Made by a program: the position numbers and the translations under genes
Shown here: piece by piece, positions 10,290 through 19,255 of the stretch
Layout: every line of letters starts with the position of its first letter
Position numbering within the stretch: the stretch's first letter is position 1
NCBI GenBank assembly: GCA_905236755.1
Contig: CAJOCR010000004.1
Coordinates: 62,001-126,000, forward strand
Source of the DNA: an uncultured Prevotella sp.
GTDB lineage: Bacteria; Bacteroidota; Bacteroidia; Bacteroidales; Bacteroidaceae
Length of the DNA stretch: 64,000 nt
Reading direction: 5' to 3'
The notes under the pieces: model-generated
Database searches by the model: none
What the model was told of the DNA's origin: nothing
What the model saw: only the letters and a program-made list of their open reading frames with translations

Positions 10290-12278
10290 ATGAATAAGAA
10301 TATGAAATCAAAGATATTTTTTGCTGGAGCAGCAATGGCGTTAATGGGACTCACCTTTACATCATGTGAGGATGTCCTTAACGAGACTCCACGTGCTTCG
10401 TTCACTCCAGAATATTTTAAGACAGAAGCAGGTGTAAAGGCAGGTATGACAGCTTTATACGCTAACCTTCGTAATGTTTATGGTCAGGCATACTATTGGA
10501 ACTCATGTGAAACAGGTACAGATGAATACACCTATGGCGAATCTGGTCACGATGAGAACTTTATGGTGCTTGATATGACTCCAGAGTCAGCGATATTGAA
10601 ATCAACAAACTGTCGTGCTGATGTTCTTTGGGGAAGTGCATTCCCAGATATTAACACAGCAAATGGTGTTATTGAAAATGGTGAGGCTGCAGGTATTGAT
10701 GCCGCTTTGCTCGCTGAGGCTCATTTCTTCCGTGCTTTCGACTATTTCCAGTTGGTTCAAACATACGGTGGTGTACCATTGGATTTAGGTGCTGGTGAGT
10801 TGAAATTTAATACCTCTACCGTTCGTGGTTCTGTACGTAACACAGTTGTTGATGTTTACGAGAAGGCTATATTCCCAGATCTTGAAAAGGCAATGGAGGA
10901 ACTTCCTACAACACCACGTCTTACAGGTACTGTAACAAAGACAACAGCTGCTCTTGTGCTTGCAAAGGCTTATCTCACATACGCTTGGTGGTTGCAGAAT
11001 CCTAAGAATATTCCAACCTATCCTGAGTGCCAGCGCGATGCGTCTAAGGCTGCTGGCTATTTCCAGAAAGCTTATAACACAGCTGTTAACGCAATTAAGA
11101 ATCCTGGTCCTTACGGACTTTGTGAAACCTTTATGGATATTCACTATGGTCCAAACGACCGTAACAAGGAGATTCTTCTCTATGCCGACCACACAGCTCA
11201 GGATGAGTTGTTCAATGGTGGTGTAGGTTATGGCTATGGTAATGGTGGCGCTCCTGATAACTTTGTTAACTGGATTGCTCACTGGAACTATCCTACAATG
11301 AATGGTGGTGTTCTTGTTCGTGATGCACGCCAGAGCTATGGTCGTCCTTGGACTCGTATGGCTACTCCAATGGAAGTACCTTTGAAGTTTACCGATAAGG
11401 AAATCGACTATCGTTATGAAGGTACTTTCGTAACTGCATTCCGTGGTAACTGGAATCATGGCGGTGACAAGGCAGCTACAAAGACCAATGCTAATGGCTT
11501 GTCTGTTAAGCCTAATGATATTGTTCTGATGTTCCAGGGTGAGAATCAAGCTGAAAATCTTCCAGATGATAAGAAAATTAAATACCCTGCAGAAAATGAG
11601 GGTGGTGGTAGCGGTCTTGGTGCTGGTACACTTGATGGTGAGTCTTATTATGTAATGACTCCAGATCATCTCAGCCGTCGTGTTTACTTGAACATTTGGA
11701 AGTGTGGTTACTATAATGAGAAGACTGTTGCTGATGAAACATCAGTTGGTATGCCTAATGGTGCTACTCCTCGTCCATTCAACATTCTTCGTTTTGCCGA
11801 ACTCTACTTCGTAGCTGCTGAGGCTGCAGTCAAGGGCGCTACAACTGAGGCTGGTTATACAGCTCGCGAGTTGATGCAAGTTATTCGCGGTCGTGCTGGT
11901 AAGTGGCGTTTAGCACCATACGCTTACAAGGATTATGGAGTTGATTTGAGCGAGGGTAAGCTCTATGCTGATCATAGTCAGGAAATGAAAGATGCTACTC
12001 CTCAGGATATCACTATCGATTATATTCTTGATGAGCGTTTCCGTGAGTTCTATGGCGAGGGCCTCCGCTGGTTCGACCTTGTTCGCACTCAGGAGTGGGA
12101 AACAATGGCTAAGACTTATCATATCTGTGGTGATGGCGTTGGTTCTGCTCAGCAGGCTAAGACTCGTACAATCGAGAAGCATCATTATCTCCGCCCAATT
12201 CCTGTAGGTCAGCTTGATGCTCTCCAGATGAGTAAGGAAGAGAAACAAGCATATCAGAATCCTGGATATCGTGAATAA
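10290..12278 (+). CDS. SusD/RagB family outer membrane lipoprotein
   Basis: Lipobox LTFTSCEDVLNETPRASFTPEYF; C-terminal RPIPVGQLDALQ...NPGY; directly follows SusC. Confidence 0.96.
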   Translation: MNKNMKSKIFFAGAAMALMGLTFTSCEDVLNETPRASFTPEYFKTEAGVKAGMTALYANLRNVYGQAYYWNSCETGTDEYTYGESGHDENFMVLDMTPESAILKSTNCRADVLWGSAFPDINTANGVIENGEAAGIDAALLAEAHFFRAFDYFQLVQTYGGVPLDLGAGELKFNTSTVRGSVRNTVVDVYEKAIFPDLEKAMEELPTTPRLTGTVTKTTAALVLAKAYLTYAWWLQNPKNIPTYPECQRDASKAAGYFQKAYNTAVNAIKNPGPYGLCETFMDIHYGPNDRNKEILLYADHTAQDELFNGGVGYGYGNGGAPDNFVNWIAHWNYPTMNGGVLVRDARQSYGRPWTRMATPMEVPLKFTDKEIDYRYEGTFVTAFRGNWNHGGDKAATKTNANGLSVKPNDIVLMFQGENQAENLPDDKKIKYPAENEGGGSGLGAGTLDGESYYVMTPDHLSRRVYLNIWKCGYYNEKTVADETSVGMPNGATPRPFNILRFAELYFVAAEAAVKGATTEAGYTARELMQVIRGRAGKWRLAPYAYKDYGVDLSEGKLYADHSQEMKDATPQDITIDYILDERFREFYGEGLRWFDLVRTQEWETMAKTYHICGDGVGSAQQAKTRTIEKHHYLRPIPVGQLDALQMSKEEKQAYQNPGYRE

Positions 12279-12332
12279 AGGGTAAAAGATTGTTTAAAAT
12301 GTCGTAAAGACTTGGATAAAAACTTATATATG

Positions 12333-12369
12333 GGCTGCATCTGAATTGTTTCAGGTGTAGCCTTTTTTT
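12333..12369 (+). terminator. Terminator after susD-like gene
   Basis: GGCTgCAtCTGAattgtTTCAGgTGtAGCCTTTTTTT. Confidence 0.8.
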
Positions 12370-12384
12370 ATGTGTATTTGGACG

Positions 12385-12419
12385 AAAAAAAAGAAGTCAC
12401 TCGTGGCGAGTGACTTCTT
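12385..12419 (-). terminator. Terminator after rubrerythrin (minus strand)
   Basis: AAAAAAAAGAAGTCACTCgtgGCGAGTGACTTCTT; U-tract on minus strand. Confidence 0.85.
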
Positions 12420-12470
12420 GGCTCATGCAATAGTATAATGTACTAAACTATTTTTATCTCTTTTTGCTGA

Positions 12471-13013
12471 TTAATAGTTTTCAGCGTTTATTTCAAAGTA
12501 GCTTTGTGGGTGGTTGCATACAGGGCATACCTCTGGCGCTTTCTTGCCGATAACAATGTGTCCGCAGTTGCGACACTTCCAAATGCAATCGCCATCACGA
12601 CTGAATACAATAGCGTCTTCGATGTTCTTCAAGAGCTTGCGATAGCGCTCTTCGTGGTGCTTCTCAATAGCAAGCACTCCACGGAATTTAGCTGCAATTT
12701 CTGTGAATCCTTCTTCTTCGGCTTCCTTTGCCATACGCTCATACATGTCAGTCCACTCGTAGTTCTCGCCGTTGGCTGCATCCTCAAGGTTTTTGAGTGT
12801 TTCTTTTATAGCGCCTCCTTCAAGATACTTGAACCACAGTTTAGCATGTTCTTTCTCGTTTTGGGCTGTCTCTTCAAATATGGCTGCAATCTGCTCAAAG
12901 CCGTCTTTCTTAGCTTTGCTTGCATAGTATGTATATTTATTTCTTGCCATACTTTCTCCTGCAAATGCTTCGAGGAGATTCTTCTCGGTTTTTGTTCCTT
13001 TAAGTTCTTTCAT
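12471..13013 (-). CDS. rbr: Rubrerythrin
   Basis: [37 protein letters not shown]-terminal rubredoxin-like [23 protein letters not shown]. Confidence 0.97.
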   Translation of the reverse strand: MKELKGTKTEKNLLEAFAGESMARNKYTYYASKAKKDGFEQIAAIFEETAQNEKEHAKLWFKYLEGGAIKETLKNLEDAANGENYEWTDMYERMAKEAEEEGFTEIAAKFRGVLAIEKHHEERYRKLLKNIEDAIVFSRDGDCIWKCRNCGHIVIGKKAPEVCPVCNHPQSYFEINAENY

Positions 13014-13138
13014 AATCAGAAATGTTTTTGTTTAATATGTTAATAGTGATTTAATGTAGCAAATATAGTGTTTTCGTGGTAATCTGGTATAATTTTTTTC
13101 TTAAAAATGATAAAAATAGGGAAGGTTGTAGGAAGTAA

Positions 13139-13385
13139 GAAGGTAAAAGGTAAAGAGTAAAGTAGATGTAATATTGATTTTGTTTGTGAGTTAGTGACTT
13201 TGTGAGTTAGAACTAATAAACCTACTAACTCATAAACTTATTCTAATTAATCGATATATTTATATAGTACGCGCGCGCGATATATAATAATGTAACTATG
13301 TAAAAGGGTAGAAAGTAAATGAGTAAGTATGTGTATGTGCAAAATCAGTTTCTATCGACTTTACTCTTTACCTTTACCTTTTTTA
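13139..13385. repeat. Inverted-repeat-bounded non-coding block with internal alternating purine-pyrimidine tract
   Basis: Left arm aaggtaaaaggtaaagagtaaagt (13140-13163), right arm actttactctttacctttacctt (13358-13380); internal gtacgcgcgcgcgatatata (13267-13286). Confidence 0.6.
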
Positions 13386-13531
13386 CTTGTTTCTCTTTAT
13401 TCATTAGGGTCTTTGTTGAATAAAAAGGGCTGTTGGCTGAAAGTTTGGATAATTGGACTTTACTTTTTTATTTGCTGTGCGTCAAAAGGATAAATGATTT
13501 GTTATTATAAACTTTAAAAAACAAGAGAATT

Positions 13532-13969
13532 ATGAAGAAAATCGTTTTAACTATGGTAGCTTTGCTGATGATGTCAGCGGCTATGGCACAGAATGCAACA
13601 TGTGAGTGTAAGGATAACCACAAAGGTCATAAGGGTTTCTCACCTGAGAAGCGTGTGGAGATGTTGGCTAAGAAACTTGCTCTTACAGAAGAGCAGAAGG
13701 CTAAGGTGCTTGCTCTTGATAAAGAGATGATGGCTGATATGAAAGCTAACAAGGATGCTGATGAGAAGAATAAGAAAGAGCGTTTTGAAAAGCGTATGGA
13801 GAAGCAGAAGGAGATGGACAAGAAGATGAAAGAGATTCTTACTGCTGAACAGTATGCTGAATATCAGAATATGAAACCAAAGATGGGCAGACATCATGGT
13901 CATCGTCCAGGTATGAAATCTGCTATGTTTGGTGGTGGTCAGCCTGGTTTCCCTCCTCATCAGGAATAA
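13532..13969 (+). CDS. Secreted Spy/CpxP-like protein (DUF4890-type) with His-rich tail
   Basis: Signal peptide MKKIVLTMVALLMMSAAMAQ; LALTEEQKAKVLALDKEM, ILTAEQYAEYQNMKPK; RHHGHRPG tail. Confidence 0.75.
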   Translation: MKKIVLTMVALLMMSAAMAQNATCECKDNHKGHKGFSPEKRVEMLAKKLALTEEQKAKVLALDKEMMADMKANKDADEKNKKERFEKRMEKQKEMDKKMKEILTAEQYAEYQNMKPKMGRHHGHRPGMKSAMFGGGQPGFPPHQE

Positions 13970-14038
13970 GTATGGTGTTTCTTCCCATTTCATGGGAAAT
14001 GAAAATATAGGTAAAAGATTGTTTTGGGATTAAATATA

Positions 14039-14075
14039 AGTAACGTGGGTTCTATGGGACTCACGTTACTTTTTT
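14039..14075 (+). terminator. Terminator after Spy-like gene
   Basis: AGTAACGTGgGttctatgggaCtCACGTTACTTTTTT. Confidence 0.8.
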
Positions 14076-14523
14076 GAAATTAATTTACTTGATTATATAC
14101 CGTGAAAAAGGTGCTTAGTTAGAGAGATTTTTTTTCCTAGTTAGAGAATTTTTTTTTCTGACTGGAAAGTTTAAATTCGCCGTTTTATGCCTTTTGTGGT
14201 TCGTTGCTTTTAACAATCAAAAAAGATTACTAATGAGTTTCTTGTTACTACTTAACTCATCAAATTATCAGTAAGTTAGGTTTGTTTTTTAGAATTTATG
14301 GTTGAAGAAAAAGATAACTTTTTGGTTAACTTTTTGTGGGTGAAAAATCGAAAAGTTTCCCAAAACTTTTTGTAACTTATTGGTTATCAATGAATTGACA
14401 TTTGTTAACACGCAAAAAGTTGTCCAAAATGATTTTTTATTGGTAATATTATGTATCTTTGCAGTATAAGATTTAAGCAATCAAAATAAACATTTAATAA
14501 TCAACTTTAATCATTAAGCATTT

Positions 14524-16746
14524 ATGATTCAGACTGTAGTAAAACGTGACGGTAGAATAGTCGGTTTTAACGATTTAAAAATACAAGCAGCCATTAGAAA
14601 GGCCATGATGCACACCGAAAAAGGCGAGGACGAAGCTCTTATCAGTCGCATCACAGACCATATTGCTCAAAAGGGTAAGCCACAGATGAGTGTTGAGGAC
14701 ATTCAGGATGCTGTGGAGATTGAGCTTATGAAGAGTGCTCGCAAGGATGTTGCACAGAAGTATATTCAGTATCGTAACCAACGTTCTATAGCACGTAAGG
14801 CAAAGACCCGTGATGTGTTCATGGAAATTGTGAACATACAGAATAACGAGGTTACTCGCGAAAATGCCAACATGAATGCCGACACTCCTGCTGGTATGAT
14901 GATGAAGTTTGCATCAGAGGCAACAAAGCCATTTGTTGACGACTTCCTGCTGTCTGAAGATGTTCGTGATGCCGTGAAGCATAATTATCTGCACATTCAC
15001 GATAAGGATTATTATCCTACAAAGTCGCTTACCTGTGTTCAGCATCCTCTTGATCATATTCTTCAGGGAGGTTTTCAGGCAGGTCATGGTTCAAGCCGTC
15101 CAGCAAAGCGTATAGAGACAGCTTCTGTGTTGGCTTGTATCAGTATGGAGACAGCTCAGAACGAGATGCACGGAGGTCAGGCTATTCCTGCTTTTGATTT
15201 CTATTTGGCTCCTTTCGTGCGTTCAAGTTATAAGGAGGAGATTCATAATCTTGAGCAGTTGACAGATAAGGATCTTACTCATTTGCTTGATGCTGATATT
15301 GACGATTATGTTATTAAGCCTCTTGACACTCTTGAGGGTGATGAACGTTTGAAGCAGCATGCTATCAACAAGACTGTTAATCGTGTTCATCAGTCTATGG
15401 AGGCGTTTATTCATAACATGAATACAATTCACTCTCGTGGTGGAAACCAGGTGGTGTTCTCTTCTATCAACTATGGCACAGACACCTCTGCAGAAGGTCG
15501 TTGTGTGATGCGCGAGCTCTTGAAGTCAACCTACGAGGGTGTGGGTAATGGCGAAACAGCTATTTTCCCTATTCAGATTTGGAAGAAGAAACGTGGTGTG
15601 AACTATCTGCCTGAGGATCGTAATTACGATTTGTATCAGTATGCTTGCAAGGTTACGGCTCGTCGTTTCTTCCCTAACTTCCTTAATCTGGATGCTACTT
15701 ACAACGTGAACGACAAGTGGAAGGCTGACGATCCTGAGCGTTACAAGTGGGAGATTGCAACTATGGGTTGCCGTACACGTGTGTTCGAGAATCGTTTTGG
15801 CGATAAGACATCTGTTGGTCGTGGTAATCTTAGTTTCACAACAATAAATATTGTTCGTCTTGCTATCGAGAGCATGAATATTGAGAACAAGGAGGAGCGT
15901 ATTAATGCTTTCTTTGCTAAGCTTGACCACATGCTTGAACTTGCTGCAAAGCAGCTTGACGAGCGTTTCCAGTTCCAGAAGACCGCTTATGCTAAGCAGT
16001 TCCCATTGTTGATGACAAAGTTGTGGAATGGTTGCGAGCAGCTTGGTCCTTGCGACACTATCGAGAGCGTTATCAATCAGGGTACATTAGGTATTGGCTT
16101 CATCGGTTTGGCAGAGTGTTTGAAGGCTCTTGTCGGACATCATCATGGTGAGAGTGCTGAGGCACAGGAACTTGGTGTGAAGATAGTTACCTATATGCGT
16201 GATCGTGCAAACGATTTCTCTGAGAAATATCTGCATAACTATAGTATCTTGGCAACACCAGCCGAGGGCCTTAGTGGACGATTCACAAAGATTGACCGTA
16301 AGGAGTTTGGCGTTATTGAGGGTGTTACCGATCGCGACTACTATACAAACTCTAACCATGTACCTGTATATTACAAGTGTTCTGCCCGTCATAAGGCAGA
16401 GGTAGAAGCTCCTTATCACGATCTTACTCGTGGTGGTCACATCTTCTATGTAGAGATTGATGGCGATGCTACTCATAATCCACAGGTAATCATGAGTGTT
16501 GTTGACATGATGGATCAACTCAATATGGGATATGGTTCTGTTAATCACAATCGCAATCGTTGTATGGATTGTGGCTACGAGAATGCAGATGCTCATCTCG
16601 AGGTATGTCCAAAATGTGGAAGCAAGAATATTGATAAGCTTCAGCGTATCACCGGATACCTTGTTGGTACAACCGACCGTTGGAACAAGGGTAAGCTTGC
16701 CGAACTCAATGATCGCGTAACACATATTGATTCTCCAAAAGCCTAA
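14524..16746 (+). CDS. nrdD: Anaerobic ribonucleoside-triphosphate reductase (class III)
   Basis: ATP-cone N-terminus; CMDCGYENADAHLEVCPKCGS zinc site; glycyl-radical tail RITGYLVGTTDRWNKGKLAEL. Confidence 0.98.
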   Translation: MIQTVVKRDGRIVGFNDLKIQAAIRKAMMHTEKGEDEALISRITDHIAQKGKPQMSVEDIQDAVEIELMKSARKDVAQKYIQYRNQRSIARKAKTRDVFMEIVNIQNNEVTRENANMNADTPAGMMMKFASEATKPFVDDFLLSEDVRDAVKHNYLHIHDKDYYPTKSLTCVQHPLDHILQGGFQAGHGSSRPAKRIETASVLACISMETAQNEMHGGQAIPAFDFYLAPFVRSSYKEEIHNLEQLTDKDLTHLLDADIDDYVIKPLDTLEGDERLKQHAINKTVNRVHQSMEAFIHNMNTIHSRGGNQVVFSSINYGTDTSAEGRCVMRELLKSTYEGVGNGETAIFPIQIWKKKRGVNYLPEDRNYDLYQYACKVTARRFFPNFLNLDATYNVNDKWKADDPERYKWEIATMGCRTRVFENRFGDKTSVGRGNLSFTTINIVRLAIESMNIENKEERINAFFAKLDHMLELAAKQLDERFQFQKTAYAKQFPLLMTKLWNGCEQLGPCDTIESVINQGTLGIGFIGLAECLKALVGHHHGESAEAQELGVKIVTYMRDRANDFSEKYLHNYSILATPAEGLSGRFTKIDRKEFGVIEGVTDRDYYTNSNHVPVYYKCSARHKAEVEAPYHDLTRGGHIFYVEIDGDATHNPQVIMSVVDMMDQLNMGYGSVNHNRNRCMDCGYENADAHLEVCPKCGSKNIDKLQRITGYLVGTTDRWNKGKLAELNDRVTHIDSPKA

Positions 16747-16749
16747 AAC

Positions 16750-17250
16750 ATGATTTCAGTATTAGATATTGTTGAAGACACTATGGTGGATGGTCCAGGG
16801 TTCAGAACCTCCATCTATTGTGCTGGTTGTCCAAATGCCTGTCCTGGATGTCACAATCCACAGTCATGGGATATAAATAGCGGTCACATGATGACTACCG
16901 ACGAAATCATGGCAGTTATTAAGGCCGATCCCTTTGCGAATGTTACATTCTCAGGTGGCGATCCAATGTTTCAGGCAGAAGGGTTTACAGAACTTGCCGA
17001 GGCTATTCGCAAAGAGACAAACAAAACAATATGGTGCTGGAGCGGTTTTACGTTTGAATATCTGTTGCATAAGCCCGCTCAACGTCGTTTACTTGAACTT
17101 GTTGACGTGCTTGTTGATGGGCCTTATGTAGAAAAGCTTCGTGATACCGATTTGGTTTTTCGTGGTTCAAGCAATCAACGCATCATAGATGTGAAAGCTT
17201 CGTTGAAAAAAGGAGAAGTTGTTTTGTTTAAGCTTGATATTGCTGCATAA
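16750..17250 (+). CDS. nrdG: Anaerobic ribonucleotide reductase activating protein (radical SAM)
   Basis: VDGPGFRTSIYCAGCPNACPGCHNPQSWD; TFSGGDPMFQ; 4 bp after nrdD. Confidence 0.97.
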   Translation: MISVLDIVEDTMVDGPGFRTSIYCAGCPNACPGCHNPQSWDINSGHMMTTDEIMAVIKADPFANVTFSGGDPMFQAEGFTELAEAIRKETNKTIWCWSGFTFEYLLHKPAQRRLLELVDVLVDGPYVEKLRDTDLVFRGSSNQRIIDVKASLKKGEVVLFKLDIAA

Positions 17251-17270
17251 AAGTTAGTTGTAATCCATAT

Positions 17271-17304
17271 AAAATCCACTCACTTGTTTGAGTGGATTTT
17301 TTTT
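17271..17304 (+). terminator. Terminator after nrdG
   Basis: AAAATCCACTCActtgttTGAGTGGATTTTTTTT. Confidence 0.85.
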
Positions 17305-17314
17305 ATTATCTTTG
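17284..17314 (+). promoter_or_regulatory. Promoter TTG-N20-TATCTTTG overlapping the nrdG terminator
   Basis: TTG 17284-17286 in the hairpin; TATCTTTG 17307-17314. Confidence 0.5.
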
Positions 17315-17332
17315 TAGTCTAATTAATTGTTT

Positions 17333-17704
17333 ATGGGAAGAAATAAGTATTCGCAAGACGAAGTAAAAGAAATAGCTAAGTTGCTGAGGTTGAAGAATGC
17401 TGGTAATCGCTTGCAACAGAAGCAGGTGCGCCACACTTTGCGTACAGAGTTTGAGTTTAATATCTCAGACTTCAATGAGCCAGGTAAGGCTTTTGGCGAT
17501 GCTGAACTGTATGCGGCTATTGATCGTGGCGCTATAGTTATTCTTGATGATGCCACAATCGCCGATATGAAGGCTAAACGTGCTCGTGATAAGGCAAAAG
17601 ACGAGGCTCTGCGCCAGAAAGAAGCTATTGAGAGCGGCGAGCAGACCGACTGGCAGCAGGCTATGAAAGAATGGCAAGAGTGGGAGAGGGGTAAGGAAGA
17701 TTGA
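17333..17704 (+). CDS. Conserved-looking hypothetical protein, highly charged (MGRNKYSQDEVKEIAKLLRLKNAG...)
   Basis: ORF 17327-17704; ATG at 17333 follows the promoter; no opposing gene. Confidence 0.7.
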   Translation: MGRNKYSQDEVKEIAKLLRLKNAGNRLQQKQVRHTLRTEFEFNISDFNEPGKAFGDAELYAAIDRGAIVILDDATIADMKAKRARDKAKDEALRQKEAIESGEQTDWQQAMKEWQEWERGKED

Positions 17705-17800
17705 AAAATTGAAAGATTGAAAGATTGAAAAATTAAAAAATTTCCATTCTTCCATATTTCAATATTTCAATATTTCCATATTTCAATCTTCCATCTTCCT
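17700..17800. repeat. AT-rich tandem + inverted repeat between convergent genes
   Basis: attgaaagattgaaagattgaaaaatt... facing ...ccatatttcaatatttcaatatttccatatttcaatctt. Confidence 0.7.
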
Positions 17801-17806
17801 TCTTCC

Positions 17807-19048
17807 TTATTTCCCTGCGTTTATAAACTTTGCAATGTCTTGAATAACGTTTTCTTCAACATGCTGATTTGGGCGAAGGGTGTCGTCGCTTGTTGCCATT
17901 CCTTCGTGGTTTATCTTGAAGAAGAGGTGGTTGAGTTTTGGATATCTCTTGAAAATCACGTTCTTATGGTCTTTTAATGCCGTTTTCCAGTTGTTGAAAT
18001 CTTCCATTGTTACATTATAGTCGCTCTCGCCTTGCATCACAAGCATAGGGATATTCAGTTTTCTGGCTGTTTCGGTAGGCGAATACTGGTTGTCGAAATC
18101 AAGATAGCCGGCAGGTAGCAAACTTAATTGTGTGTTTGCCATGTTTTCGATGTCTTTTTCGGCAATACCTAAGTATCTGATTTGCTCGTAAAGTGTGGTC
18201 TTTAGTTTTCTGGTGTTTCCAGCCCAAATAATTATTCCTTTAATCTTGTTACACTTTTCGGCAATTCGTGGAGCGAGTTGTCCGCCCAAGCTGTGTCCCA
18301 ATACGTATATTCTGTTGTTGTCAATTTCGTGCATCTGTGCAGCAAGTTCTACAGCAGCAACAGCATCGTTCACAGTTTCAGAATCATAGTCCTTTACGCT
18401 TGTGGCATCAACAAGAGAACGTTTGTTGTAGCGTATTACGGCAATGCCTTTTTCATTTAGTCCTTTTGATAAATCTCTGAAAGGAGCATTGGCACCAATA
18501 GTTTCATTCATGTCGTTGGCTCCTGAACCATGCACCAGAATTACTACAGGTAGTTTGCCTTTGCTGTCTTTTGGCAAAGAGAGGCGGGCTGGCAGTTCTG
18601 GTCCATCACTTTTTATAGTTATCTCTCTGTCGTTTTCATCTTTAGGAACAGTTATAGGCTTTTGTTCTGTAATCATATAGGTTTCTATAATGCCTTCCTG
18701 ATTTAGAACAATTGTGAACTTGGCTGTGTAATGTGCAAATGTAAGGTCACGACTGTAAATCTTGTATCCCTCTTGTTCTTCCTGTTTCCACATTCCTGTT
18801 TCCACAGGTTTGCCCAGAACTTGGTCGAGCATTGCAAATTGCTGTCTCAGATTGTCTGCCGTAAGCACCTGTTTCACCGTGCTCGACAGATGAGAATAAA
18901 TGCTATCAGATTTTCCGCTTGTATAGAAATCGAAGTATTTGTCGGGCAGTTCATACGTCTTGTTCACGTATTTCATTAAGTTTGTTTGTGCCTGTGTGGT
19001 AACAGCTGCAAATAGAGCTATGGCTAAGAAAAAAAGTTTCTTTTTCAT
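17807..19048 (-). CDS. Secreted alpha/beta hydrolase with N-terminal DUF3887-like domain
   Basis: Signal peptide MKKKLFFLAIALFAAVTTQAQ; LPVVILVHGSGANDMNETIG; nucleophile elbow GHSLGG; C-terminal LNHLFF. Confidence 0.88.
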   Translation of the reverse strand: MKKKLFFLAIALFAAVTTQAQTNLMKYVNKTYELPDKYFDFYTSGKSDSIYSHLSSTVKQVLTADNLRQQFAMLDQVLGKPVETGMWKQEEQEGYKIYSRDLTFAHYTAKFTIVLNQEGIIETYMITEQKPITVPKDENDREITIKSDGPELPARLSLPKDSKGKLPVVILVHGSGANDMNETIGANAPFRDLSKGLNEKGIAVIRYNKRSLVDATSVKDYDSETVNDAVAAVELAAQMHEIDNNRIYVLGHSLGGQLAPRIAEKCNKIKGIIIWAGNTRKLKTTLYEQIRYLGIAEKDIENMANTQLSLLPAGYLDFDNQYSPTETARKLNIPMLVMQGESDYNVTMEDFNNWKTALKDHKNVIFKRYPKLNHLFFKINHEGMATSDDTLRPNQHVEENVIQDIAKFINAGK

Positions 19049-19081
19049 GTTTTTTAAATGGTTTTTATATAAAATGCGTTA

Positions 19082-19110
19082 CAAAGGTAATGAAAAAATT
19101 AGTATCTTTG
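19082..19110. promoter_or_regulatory. Back-to-back divergent -7 boxes
   Basis: CAAAGGTA (minus-strand TACCTTTG, 19082-19089) and TATCTTTG (19103-19110), 13 bp apart. Confidence 0.45.
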
Positions 19111-19255
19111 CAGATAAGCAAGGCAAATATTTCTGATAAAATATACATACAAATTGTGTCGCTTGCTCGTACAATGAGGCTTCGGGATGCCTTTTGGATG
19201 CCTTTAGGATGAGTTCGGGATGCTGATATTTGAAATTTTTTAATATATTATACAG

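Noticed and set aside
10785-11669. 294-aa minus-strand ORF antisense to susD
   Set aside because: Composition is typical of antisense shadow of a codon-biased gene; fully inside a clear SusD CDS.
12504-13043. 179-aa plus-strand ORF over rubrerythrin
   Set aside because: Antisense shadow ORF; the opposite strand is unambiguous rubrerythrin.
13260-13290. Short CG/TA tract as a standalone origin or recombination site
   Set aside because: Too short, and no DnaA boxes or recombinase genes nearby; kept only as part of the inverted-repeat block.
16087-16725. 212-aa minus-strand ORF over nrdD
   Set aside because: Antisense shadow of a highly conserved gene.
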